DNA from: an uncultured Synergistales bacterium | GTDB taxonomy: Bacteria; Synergistota; Synergistia; Synergistales; Aminobacteriaceae | Direction of reading: 5' to 3' | Assembly (NCBI GenBank): GCA_905233525.1 | Contig: CAJOEW010000002.1 | Coordinates: 1 to 40,659 of the forward strand | Length of the DNA stretch: 40,659 nucleotides | Part shown: positions 28,991 to 36,153 of the stretch, one piece after another | Position numbering within the stretch: the stretch's first letter is position 1 | Layout of the letters: each line of letters starts with the position of its first letter | Translations under genes and position numbers: made by a program | Notes under the pieces: model-generated | What the model was told of the DNA's origin: nothing | Database searches by the model: none | Seen by the model: the letters and a program-made list of their open reading frames with translations, nothing else

Positions 28991-29146
28991 AAAAAAAACA
29001 CCCTCCAGAATAAATCAAGAGAGTGCATAAATTTTTTAATTCCTCCCTCTCATCATCCAGCTTAACAACGCTGCCGGTATTGGCACTTGACTTAAACAAG
29101 TTGCCGGGCTTCATAGGGCCGGTCCCTCCACCTCTCTCGATAAGAG
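28991..29146 (-). promoter_or_regulatory. SAM-I (S box) riboswitch with intrinsic terminator, controlling metK
   Basis: The aptamer is 29047-29146 on the minus strand. P1 is CTCTTATC pairing with GATGAGAG. The conserved core AGAGGTGGAGGGAC, then GAAGCCCGGCAAC, and AAGTGCCAATACC are visible in order. It is followed by a terminator hairpin (CACTCTC against GAGGGTG, 28999-29025) and a T-rich run toward 28991. SAM binding would favour the terminator, an OFF switch for metK. Confidence 0.95.
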
Positions 29147-29165
29147 TTTTTTATAAAGCGGTCTT

Positions 29166-29193
29166 ATTCTAATTCATATTACTTTGAATACAA
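29166..29193 (-). promoter_or_regulatory. Promoter of the SAM riboswitch-metK unit
   Basis: TTGTAT (29188-29193), a 16-base spacer and TAGAAT (29166-29171) on the minus strand place the start near 29159, about 13 bases before the riboswitch. The promoter overlaps the stop codon of rpsD. Confidence 0.55.
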
Positions 29194-29787
29194 CTCAACC
29201 GCGAGAATTTCATTTACATCGATCGGAAGCTCATCGCGCATTGGTTCACGAATAAGAGTTGCGCTGAATTTGCTTTTATCCTTTTCAATATAAGGCACGT
29301 TAAACGATACAAGGCCGTTAAAATTTGCTTCGATAAGGGCGTTAGTTCTGCTCTTTTCTTTTAACGAGATAACATCATTAACTTTCACGCCATATGACGG
29401 AATATCGACTTTATTGCCGTTTACGAGAATATGTCCGTGTGAAACGAATTGACGAGCCTGACGGATCGAACGTGCGAAACCGATCCTATAAACGAGATTA
29501 TCAAGCCTGCATTCAAGAGATTTTAATAACGCAACACCTGTCATCTCATTGCTCTTTTTTGCCATGTCGAAATATCTTGCGAACTGGCGCTCTAAAATTC
29601 CGTAATAGGCTTTAATTTTCTGTTTCTCTAATAACTGAAGCGCGTATTGTGAAATTTTCTGTCCTGTACGTGCCGAAGCTGCAGCCGCTTTCTTAGGATC
29701 TGAACGCTTCATCGCCTTAGGATGTCCGCAAACATTCACGCCCAAATGCCTGCATAATTTAAATCTAGGTTCTCTGCGAGTTGCCAT
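29179..29787 (-). CDS. rpsD: 30S ribosomal protein S4
   Basis: S4 is a primary assembly protein of the small subunit and binds 16S rRNA. The 202-residue protein has the usual N-terminal domain, with two cysteines (CRHLGVNVC) left from the zinc form, and the S4 RNA-binding domain ([29 protein letters not shown]). I start at ATG 29787; AAGGAGAG lies about 15 bases upstream and no nearer in-frame start exists. It stands alone, away from the usual S13-S11-RpoA cluster. Confidence 0.95.
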   Translation of the reverse strand: MATRREPRFKLCRHLGVNVCGHPKAMKRSDPKKAAAASARTGQKISQYALQLLEKQKIKAYYGILERQFARYFDMAKKSNEMTGVALLKSLECRLDNLVYRIGFARSIRQARQFVSHGHILVNGNKVDIPSYGVKVNDVISLKEKSRTNALIEANFNGLVSFNVPYIEKDKSKFSATLIREPMRDELPIDVNEILAVELYSK

Positions 29788-29842
29788 TTTATTTAGTGAT
29801 ACTCTCCTTAAAAATTCAAACAAGATTTTTTAATTTGACGCT

Positions 29843-29871
29843 ATTTTAAACTAAAGGCAAAATTTTAACAA
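29843..29871 (-). promoter_or_regulatory. Promoter of rpsD
   Basis: TTGTTA (29866-29871), a 17-base spacer and TAAAAT (29843-29848) on the minus strand. The start would be near 29836, giving a leader of about 50 bases. Confidence 0.55.
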
Positions 29872-29926
29872 CCAACGGCCAATCTTTACGAAAATATCAA
29901 AAAATTTTTAAGCGTGCCTGTAATTT

Positions 29927-30271
29927 TTATATATACATGCGCAAACTTTTTAATAGAATACGCTGTTTTTCATTATCAAGTGCAATATCTTTCATTAGTT
30001 CGCGCTGTTCGTCCCTATGTTTTTGGTCGCGCTCTTCGATGAATTTTTTACGCTCCTGAATTTTTCTAAGCTCGCTCGATTTTTTCATGAGGTCGTTATG
30101 ATTGTCCCAAGTTTTGAACGTTGCATTATCTACACTTGCTTGAGCTGCGCGGTGTAATTCTAATGCCTCGTCCCTGTTGTGCGGAGCTGACTTCGATTTT
30201 TTAAGCGCACTGCTTTCTGGCAATTCATCCCAAATGCTGCCGTATAAATAATTATTTTGATTGACCTGCAT
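29927..30271 (-). CDS. Small charged coiled-coil protein, unknown
   Basis: I do not recognise this 114-residue protein. Residues 1-30 are polar with a short hydrophobic patch (YLYGSIWDEL). Residues about 55-110 are very rich in Lys, Glu, Arg and Gln and predict a long amphipathic helix or coiled coil (SSELRKIQERKKFIEERDQK). There is no signal peptide or membrane segment. AGGAGGTG is well placed before the ATG, so translation is likely real. It is divergent from the cbiK-like gene, with a palindrome between them. Confidence 0.6.
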   Translation of the reverse strand: MQVNQNNYLYGSIWDELPESSALKKSKSAPHNRDEALELHRAAQASVDNATFKTWDNHNDLMKKSSELRKIQERKKFIEERDQKHRDEQRELMKDIALDNEKQRILLKSLRMYI

Positions 30272-30296
30272 TTTAATTGCACCTCCTGATTTATAA

Positions 30297-30320
30297 TAAT
30301 TATCGTGCGTGCGATAATTA
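30297..30320. promoter_or_regulatory. Palindromic operator candidate between divergent genes
   Basis: TAATTATCG, six bases (TGCGTG), then CGATAATTA is a perfect palindrome with 9-bp arms. It lies 26 bases upstream of one start and 33 bases upstream of the other, within both likely promoters. The spacing of TATCG-N6-CGATA is like sites of CRP/FNR-family regulators; the regulator is not in the window. Confidence 0.55.
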
Positions 30321-30352
30321 AATTAAAATTTTTAAAAGGGAGATCTTTTTTT

Positions 30353-31243
30353 ATGACGAAATTTTTTTCAGCACTACTGCTTGTTTTAATGTTAGCTTTT
30401 TCTTCTTATGCCGATGAGCCTGAAAGCAATGACAAACGAGCGATCTTAATCGTTTCATTTGGAACATCAATGCCTGAAGCCCGTAAAGCTATTGATAATT
30501 TATTTGACGCTGCTAAAAATAATTTTCCTGATTATGAAATCAAATTAGCTTTCACGTCGAATATTATACGCAGGAAAATCGCACGCGAGGAAAATTTAAA
30601 TATTCAAAATCCTGTGCAGGCTTTAGCAGAATTAAATGACTCAGGCTTTAAAAAAGTTTACGTAATTCCCACTCACATAATACCAGGTGAAGAATATGAC
30701 GAAATAAAAAACGTTGTCGAAGCTTTCAGAACTTTAAGTAAATACGGCTTCAAAGAAATTAAATTAGCTCGTCCGTTCCTGAATAATTATAAAGACTGCG
30801 AGGCCATGGCAGAAATTTTAATATCGCGCTTTAAAGATTTTCTCGAAAAAAATTCAGACACCGCGGTAATTTTAATGGGACATGGAACGCCTGAACACCC
30901 TGCAAACGCTTTATACGCTTTATTGCAGCTGGCTTTGAATAACAAAATGCCGAACAGAATTTTTTTAGGAACAGTCGAATCAGCACCCAGCATTGATGAT
31001 ATTTTGCTTGGCCTTAAAAATAATCTTGATATAAAAAAATTAGTCCTTTCGCCTTTCATGATAGTAGCTGGCGATCATGCTAATAACGATTTAGCCGGCG
31101 AAGATGACGAAGAATCATGGCTGAATATCTTAAAGAAAAACGGTTACGCAAATATCACAACTTATCTTCACGGCATGGGCGAAGATGAAAAAATTGCAGA
31201 TATGTTCATTAAAAAATTAAATGCGCTCATCAACGAAGACTAA
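30353..31243 (+). CDS. cbiK: Exported CbiK-like sirohydrochlorin cobaltochelatase
   Basis: CbiK inserts cobalt into sirohydrochlorin in anaerobic cobalamin synthesis. The 296-residue protein has a signal peptide (MTKFFSALLLVLMLAFSSYA), then SFGTSMPEARKAI, the metal-site histidine in LMGHGTPEHPAN and the second in MIVAGDHANNDLAG. Periplasmic relatives occur in Desulfovibrio (CbiKP), where a role in heme or metal handling has been proposed. I start at ATG 30353, with GGGAG nearby; an upstream open extension lacks a ribosome site and would bury the signal peptide. It is followed by a FecCD-type permease. Confidence 0.85.
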   Translation: MTKFFSALLLVLMLAFSSYADEPESNDKRAILIVSFGTSMPEARKAIDNLFDAAKNNFPDYEIKLAFTSNIIRRKIAREENLNIQNPVQALAELNDSGFKKVYVIPTHIIPGEEYDEIKNVVEAFRTLSKYGFKEIKLARPFLNNYKDCEAMAEILISRFKDFLEKNSDTAVILMGHGTPEHPANALYALLQLALNNKMPNRIFLGTVESAPSIDDILLGLKNNLDIKKLVLSPFMIVAGDHANNDLAGEDDEESWLNILKKNGYANITTYLHGMGEDEKIADMFIKKLNALINED

Positions 31244-32194
31244 ATTTTTTTTTGGACGCTGATTTTTTTAGCAATAATAATTTTTATATGGCGCATTATG
31301 CTCGGTGAATGGGTTATGCCTGTTCGTCGAGTGTTTTATTTTTTATCGCCGTTCGCAAATGAAAATGATTTAAAATCGCCTGAAGCTTTAATCATACGTC
31401 AAATAAGGCTTCCAAGAATTTTAAGCGCGTTCTTAACAGGAGGCATATTAAGCGCGTCAGGGATTATATTACAGGGCTTATTATCGAATCCAATGGCGGA
31501 GCCGTATACATTAGGAATTGCATCAGGCGCGGCTTTTGGAGCTTCGATCGGGATTTTGTCAGGAGTATATTTTGTCGTTCCAAGCGCATTATTTGGAGCG
31601 TTAGGAGCTTTATTTATCGTCAAGTTAATATCATCAAGCGGAAGCCGTGAAAAAATTATCTTAGCCGGAATTATAACGAATGCTTTTTTATCATCAGGCG
31701 TTACGTTTATAAAAGCTATAGCCGGTGAAAAATTATATGCCGTTGTCTTATGGCTTATGGGAAGTTTTGCCGGCGCTGATTTTAATGACGTGTACAGAGT
31801 TTTAACAGGAGCGTTTTTAATTTTCATTCCTGGAATAATTTACGCGCCGTATATAGACGTTATGAGCTTAGGAGATGAGCGCGGCCTTATACTCGGAATA
31901 AATGAGTCCCGCGTGCGTAATATTTTATTATTCACAGCTTCAGCCGGTGTAGCATTAAGTGTCAGTTCATTCGGGATAATAGGCTTTGTCGGTTTAATTG
32001 TACCTCATGTTTTAAGAATTATCATCGGAGCGCGGCATAGACAATTGATTTTAATGAGTTTTTTATTCGGCGGAACGTTATTATTATTTTCGGACGGCAT
32101 TGCACAAACCGCGCGTGAAATTCCTGCAGGAGTCATAACAGCTTTAACAGGAGCGCCTATATTTTGCTGGTTACTTGTGAAAAATCGGAGCTGA
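31221..32194 (+). CDS. FecCD/BtuC-type ABC permease, first helix out of frame at a T9 run
   Basis: This membrane subunit belongs to the importer class for iron-siderophore, heme or cobalamin. The clear part is from ATG 31298: LPRILSAFLTGGILSASG, GLLSNPMAEPYTLGIASGAAFG, and near the end GFVGLIVPHVLRIIIG, a family signature. That start lacks the first membrane helix. The helix is present directly upstream (WTLIFLAIIIFIW) with no start codon, separated from the cbiK stop by an open stretch containing nine T (31245-31253). With one more T, ATG 31221 would read MRSSTKTKFFFWTLIFLA and run into the permease, about 324 residues, the normal length. No ATPase or binding protein follows. Confidence 0.75.
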
Positions 32195-32197
32195 CGC

Positions 32198-32231
32198 AAA
32201 AAAAAACGATCTCCGAAAAAATTCAGAGACC
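32198..32231 (-). terminator. Terminator of the histidine kinase gene
   Basis: On the minus strand GGTCTCT (32225-32231) pairs with GGAGATC (32208-32214), including wobble pairs, followed by nine T (32198-32206). The convergent permease may also end here, but its T run is weaker. Confidence 0.7.
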
Positions 32232-32248
32232 GCATAAAATTTTAATAT

Positions 32249-33580
32249 TTAAACCTGCTGCATTGAAATGCTCACGGAAAATTTATTATTATCAGTTTTA
32301 ATAATCATCGTGCCGTTATATCTATTAACGGTATTTTGTACACTCAATAATCCTAAGCCGTTCGTTTTATTTTCAGGTCTTGGCAATCCGTTATCACCGA
32401 AGATAATTTTTTGCCTTAAAGGATTTTCAACGACGAGTCCTAAACTTTTCCATGATAACATCGAAGACTCGACATTAACGACACGCAGATCAACAGGTAA
32501 ATTTTTTACGGCCTCGATGGCATTATCAAGCAAATTTCCAAGCACTGCGCAGTAATCAAATTCTTTAACGGGCATATTTGAAGGCAGTTCTAAATTCCAT
32601 TTAACAGCTATTTTATTATTTGCTGCTATTTCGTCATAATAAACGGCTACAGCGTCAACAGCAGGATTATTAACGCAGATGTTTTTATACTTTTCCGATG
32701 ATGTTTCTTCAAATTGTTTGAGATAATTTTTTAACTCGTCGATCTTTCCTTCAGCAGCCAGCCCTGATAAAACTACGGCATGTTGTTTCATGTCATGTCT
32801 TAATGATCTAGTTTCATCGACATATTTTTTAAGAGCGTTATATCTTTTGCTTTCCATTGTGAGGAACATATTTTCTTGTTTGATTTTGGCATTCGCTGTT
32901 AATTTTTCAGTAACGAACCATAAAATGTGATAAAACATTCCGCACATCAAGACTAAAAATAACATCACTACGAGGCCGATTTCCCTGACTCGTCCTGTTA
33001 AAATGACGCTGGGATTTACGGGCTTGCTCCAATCTAGAATAAGAGCCAGTACAGTCGGAACGATTATTAAATATTTCCAGACCTGTTCAACTTGAATTTC
33101 ATTTAATAATTTTGGCATTCTGTAACTAATCACCTGATAGAACAGCATACAAAACACGAACGCGATTCCAAGTGATACGAATCCTGAAACGAGAGTATAC
33201 GGAATCTCAGGATTATGAATCTCTACCTGAGCCATAGAATAAATTGCGCACGTGTCAGCAAATTGGCACATTGTAACGGAACTGATGAAGCAGAAGAATT
33301 TTTTATAAAAGCTTAAATCAACTGAGTACACGAATAAAGCGAATAAAATTATTGTGCACGGAATCAATATATATCTGGTTTTAAGGGAATATAACGCTGC
33401 AGCATAAGATCCCAGCAAAATTATTAACAACACAAAAAAATATGCAGCCATAAAAAAATGCATGCGTTTAAATTTTAAATTTTCGAGCACCGGTTTTACA
33501 GTTGAAAATAATAGAGGCAGCAGCATAAGAAATTCAAGAACATAACGCAACATCAGTCCAAAAAATTCCGCGTAATTCAT
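32249..33580 (-). CDS. GHKL-type sensor histidine kinase (AgrC-like)
   Basis: The 443-residue protein has six or seven hydrophobic segments in its first 225 residues. A phosphoacceptor motif follows, SLRHDMKQH (H262). Then come a GHKL ATPase with N box NLLDNAIEA and a C-terminal GLGLLSVQNTVNRYNG, as in the quorum-sensing and LytS/AgrC branch. I start at ATG 33580, with GGAGG 12 bases upstream. No LytTR or other response regulator lies next to it, so the partner is unknown. Confidence 0.85.
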   Translation of the reverse strand: MNYAEFFGLMLRYVLEFLMLLPLLFSTVKPVLENLKFKRMHFFMAAYFFVLLIILLGSYAAALYSLKTRYILIPCTIILFALFVYSVDLSFYKKFFCFISSVTMCQFADTCAIYSMAQVEIHNPEIPYTLVSGFVSLGIAFVFCMLFYQVISYRMPKLLNEIQVEQVWKYLIIVPTVLALILDWSKPVNPSVILTGRVREIGLVVMLFLVLMCGMFYHILWFVTEKLTANAKIKQENMFLTMESKRYNALKKYVDETRSLRHDMKQHAVVLSGLAAEGKIDELKNYLKQFEETSSEKYKNICVNNPAVDAVAVYYDEIAANNKIAVKWNLELPSNMPVKEFDYCAVLGNLLDNAIEAVKNLPVDLRVVNVESSMLSWKSLGLVVENPLRQKIIFGDNGLPRPENKTNGLGLLSVQNTVNRYNGTMIIKTDNNKFSVSISMQQV

Positions 33581-33690
33581 AAATAAAAAATACCTCCAAA
33601 AAAAATGGCAAAACGCCGTCAAATATTTTATTATAAATTTCACAGCTTGTATAAATGCATTTGCGTAAATTCTTTAACGATTACGCAGGC

Positions 33691-33718
33691 TTGACAAAAT
33701 TTTACCAGCCGTTAAAAT
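33691..33718 (+). promoter_or_regulatory. Promoter of tRNA-Cys
   Basis: TTGACA (33691-33696), a 16-base spacer and TAAAAT (33713-33718) place the start near 33725, about 13 bases before the tRNA. Upstream, between the kinase gene and this promoter, is the inverted repeat GCGTAA/TTACGC (33664-33669 and 33681-33686), of unknown meaning. Confidence 0.7.
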
Positions 33719-33737
33719 ATCAAGCGCTTTTCGATTC

Positions 33738-33811
33738 GGCGGCATAGCCAAGTGGTAAGGCAGAGGACTGCAAATCCTTTATCCCCGGTTCGAGTCCGGG
33801 TGCCGCCTCCA
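33738..33811 (+). tRNA. tRNA-Cys (anticodon GCA)
   Basis: The acceptor stem GGCGGCA pairs with TGCCGCC. The anticodon loop CTGCAAA sits on AGGA/TCCT, giving anticodon GCA. The T arm CCCCGGTTCGAGTCCGGG is standard, and the 3' CCA is encoded. It stands alone; the next 166 bases hold only the upstream region of the glycosyltransferase gene. Confidence 0.96.
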
Positions 33812-33887
33812 AATGAAAATTTCACCTGTTGAAAAAATTGACAAAGAAAATATCAAGCTTAAAATGTTTAGCGCGCGTAAGAAATAA

Positions 33888-33896
33888 TGCTAAAAT
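33888..33896 (+). promoter_or_regulatory. Extended -10 promoter of the family 8 glycosyltransferase gene
   Basis: TGC followed by TAAAAT (33891-33896). The start would be near 33903, about 75 bases before the ATG. No clear -35 box. Confidence 0.45.
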
Positions 33897-33977
33897 TTTA
33901 TTGTTTGGTATGTTATTATCAACGTTACAAAAATTCTTTTAATACTTACGCAAATTTCACTGAAAGGAAGTATTTAC

Positions 33978-35135
33978 ATGGGTACCAGCGGAGCTGAAAA
34001 TACGCAATTAAGATCCGGTAGTCCAACTTTAAACGACAGCACGACAGCACGACAGCACGACAGCACGACAAGCCCAAATTGTGTCTCGACACCAGATGAA
34101 AATTTAGAAAGAATTCATGTAATTTTAGCTTTTGGTGATCCGTCTTATCCTCAATATGCCGGCGTTGTAATGGTTTCAATTTTTGAGAACACGAGCCACC
34201 CTGTTACAGTTCATATTTTTCACGATGACACCCTAACGGACGATAACAGACAAAAATTTTTACGTACAGCAGAAAAATATTCACAACAAGTAAATTTAAT
34301 AGACGTTAGTTTTTACAGAGATAAAATTAAAAAATCTATAGGCGCATTTTTAAAATTTCCAATTGGAACGACGTACAGATCATTTATTCCAGACGTGCTT
34401 AATAATTTGGAGAAGGTCATTTATCTTGACTGCGATATTGTCGTAAACATGGACATTTACGAATTATGGAAAATTGATTTGCAAAATAACAGCTTGGCCG
34501 GAGTCATTGACTGTCAATTTTATTTAGAGCGTGATCTGCTTGAATGTTTCCATGTTTGGTTTCATTTGATCGGCATCAGCTTAGATAAATATATAAATAG
34601 CGGCGTGCTTTTAATGGATTTGGAACGCGTAAGAAAGAAATTAAATATGTCGTATGAATTTCAAAAGTTCATAATCAGATACAGAAATTTAACACGTTTT
34701 GTTGATCAAGACGCTATTAACATGTTATTTAAAGACGATATCAAAATAATTGACGCTCGTTTCAATGAATACAGGCTTGATAAAGTAGATATTGCTCCTG
34801 AAAATTGCATTATTCACGCTTGGGCAAGTAAACCGTTTAAAAAAATTGCCGGCCATGTTTCTGATCGCTTATACTGGAAATATTATTTAAAAAGCGCTTG
34901 GGGAGAACATGACACACCGGAAGATCTCATAAAAAAAATTTGCGATATAGCCGCCGGCATTCCTGAACCGACGAAGCAAAAGAAATCTATTTTTAAGAGT
35001 TCCATTTTTTATAAAACAATGAGAAAAGCGTCAAAGAAATGTTCCATCGAGTTTAGAAAGATAATCGCTCTGTGTGTTAAAAATATTATTTACAAGCTAC
35101 AATATAAATCAGCTCTTAAACGTTTGGGCAGCTAA
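33978..35135 (+). CDS. Phase-variable family 8 glycosyltransferase (in frame here)
   Basis: This family, which includes LPS galactosyl- and glucosyltransferases, transfers hexose with retention. After a non-conserved N-terminal tail of about 45 residues the 385-residue protein has VILAFGDPSYPQYAGVVMVS, FPIGTTYRSFIPDVL, the metal-binding YLDCDIVV (DxD), YINSGVLLMDLERVR, FVDQDAINMLF and IIHAWASKPFK. All are typical. The tail contains 4.75 copies of an 8-bp repeat, which the present frame reads through. One copy fewer ends at a TGA and one more at a TAG, both within about 20 codons. Present state: ON. ATG 33978 has AAGGAAG upstream. The gene is monocistronic. Confidence 0.92.
   Translation: MGTSGAENTQLRSGSPTLNDSTTARQHDSTTSPNCVSTPDENLERIHVILAFGDPSYPQYAGVVMVSIFENTSHPVTVHIFHDDTLTDDNRQKFLRTAEKYSQQVNLIDVSFYRDKIKKSIGAFLKFPIGTTYRSFIPDVLNNLEKVIYLDCDIVVNMDIYELWKIDLQNNSLAGVIDCQFYLERDLLECFHVWFHLIGISLDKYINSGVLLMDLERVRKKLNMSYEFQKFIIRYRNLTRFVDQDAINMLFKDDIKIIDARFNEYRLDKVDIAPENCIIHAWASKPFKKIAGHVSDRLYWKYYLKSAWGEHDTPEDLIKKICDIAAGIPEPTKQKKSIFKSSIFYKTMRKASKKCSIEFRKIIALCVKNIIYKLQYKSALKRLGS
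34033..34070 (+). repeat. 8-bp tandem repeat (4.75 copies) in the 5' coding region
   Basis: The unit is ACGACAGC: full copies at 34033-34040, 34041-34048, 34049-34056 and 34057-34064, then a partial ACGACA to 34070. Eight is not a multiple of three, so each change shifts the frame. The unit has no stop in any coding-strand frame. Confidence 0.97.
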
Positions 35136-35234
35136 ATCATAAAATAATCTGCTACGAAAATAACGCAACATAATTTTGTCAGGTACCGCCGAATTTGTAA
35201 TTTAATTCAGGCCGTGTGTTTTGCTTAAATGCTT

Positions 35235-35263
35235 TTGCACGTATCCTTTCACGCGTATAGAAT
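35235..35263 (+). promoter_or_regulatory. Promoter of the LprI-like gene
   Basis: TTGCAC (35235-35240), a 17-base spacer and TAGAAT (35258-35263), with the start near 35270 and AAGGAG just downstream. Confidence 0.5.
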
Positions 35264-35286
35264 TATAAAACAAAGGAGTGTTCATT

Positions 35287-35922
35287 ATGAAGCGTTTATA
35301 TTTTTTGATTGCGATGATGTGTTTAATTTCTGCGCCGGCATTTGGATTGAGTGACGCTGAATATCTCAAAATGAAAAAGGATCCGAAATTTGCCGCGGCT
35401 GACAAAGAATTAACACAAACATACAACGCAGCAAAGAAAATTATGAGCAAGTCTGAATTCAACGAGTTAATACGGTCTCAACGCGATTGGATTGCCAAAG
35501 ACCGCGATGTCCGTGCTGAAACTTTTATGGAGAAAGGCTGCTCAAGAGTCGAAGCTTACACGCAGGCAACAATCGAACGAGCAAAAGGAATCCGCGCAAG
35601 ACTTGAAATAATTCAAAATTGTGTAGTAGACGATATTGGTGACATTGACGACGCATATTTTGATAACGGTAATGGCGTGAATATGCATTTATCTTTAATA
35701 AGCCGCGCTGAATATTGGTTTGAAGTGTCATTCACAAGCAAAGGCGTTAAAATTTCTATGTACGGTCATTTTGATCCGAATGATAATACAATCAAACTCG
35801 ACAATGACAATTTAAAAGCCGTCTTAACATTCAAAGACATTGACACCGTAAACGTAAAAGTAAACAGCGCACTTAATAGAGCTTTTAATTCGAACGCGAA
35901 CGGAAAATACACAAGGCATTAA
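35287..35922 (+). CDS. Secreted LprI-like (DUF1311) protein
   Basis: The 211-residue protein has a signal peptide (MKRLYFLIAMMCLISAPAFG) and then a helical LprI-type domain, about residues 20-110. It contains DKELTQTYNAAKKIM and SQRDWIAKDRDV, which match the family pattern of LN..Y..l and QR.Wi..RD. Family members include lysozyme inhibitors; whether this one inhibits lysozyme is unknown. The C-terminal 100 residues are not recognised and look beta-rich. I start at ATG 35287; a GTG at 35278 overlaps the AAGGAG site. Confidence 0.75.
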   Translation: MKRLYFLIAMMCLISAPAFGLSDAEYLKMKKDPKFAAADKELTQTYNAAKKIMSKSEFNELIRSQRDWIAKDRDVRAETFMEKGCSRVEAYTQATIERAKGIRARLEIIQNCVVDDIGDIDDAYFDNGNGVNMHLSLISRAEYWFEVSFTSKGVKISMYGHFDPNDNTIKLDNDNLKAVLTFKDIDTVNVKVNSALNRAFNSNANGKYTRH

Positions 35923-36098
35923 GGAAAATAATGACAGGCAATAAAAAAAACTCCATGGCCATAAAAACTGCGGAGCTTGTTATAAAATTCAAACGTCCTA
36001 TAAAAAATTCATATTGATTAGAATAATAACAAGGCGATCAATAGTTTTTATAAATACATCGCGTTAACGTACAGCATAATTTTATTGTGATACGGCCA

Positions 36099-36107
36099 TG
36101 CTATAAT
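36099..36107 (+). promoter_or_regulatory. Extended -10 promoter of the surface hydrolase gene
   Basis: TGC followed by TATAAT (36102-36107) matches TGnTATAAT perfectly. The start would be near 36114, about 40 bases before the ATG. The preceding 36 to 170 bases behind the LprI-like gene show no gene, only a weak hairpin near 35950-35980. Confidence 0.6.
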
Positions 36108-36153
36108 AACCGGAATTTTCTGATTAAAATTTAACAAAAAGGAATGTAATAAT

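Noticed and set aside
28956-29114. In-frame N-terminal extension of metK
   Set aside because: It passes through the SAM-I riboswitch and its terminator; the TTG at 28955 has a good ribosome site and gives the normal protein length.
35940-35985. Hairpin CTCC/GGAG behind the LprI-like gene as a terminator
   Set aside because: The stem is only four pairs with a long loop and no T run on the coding strand.
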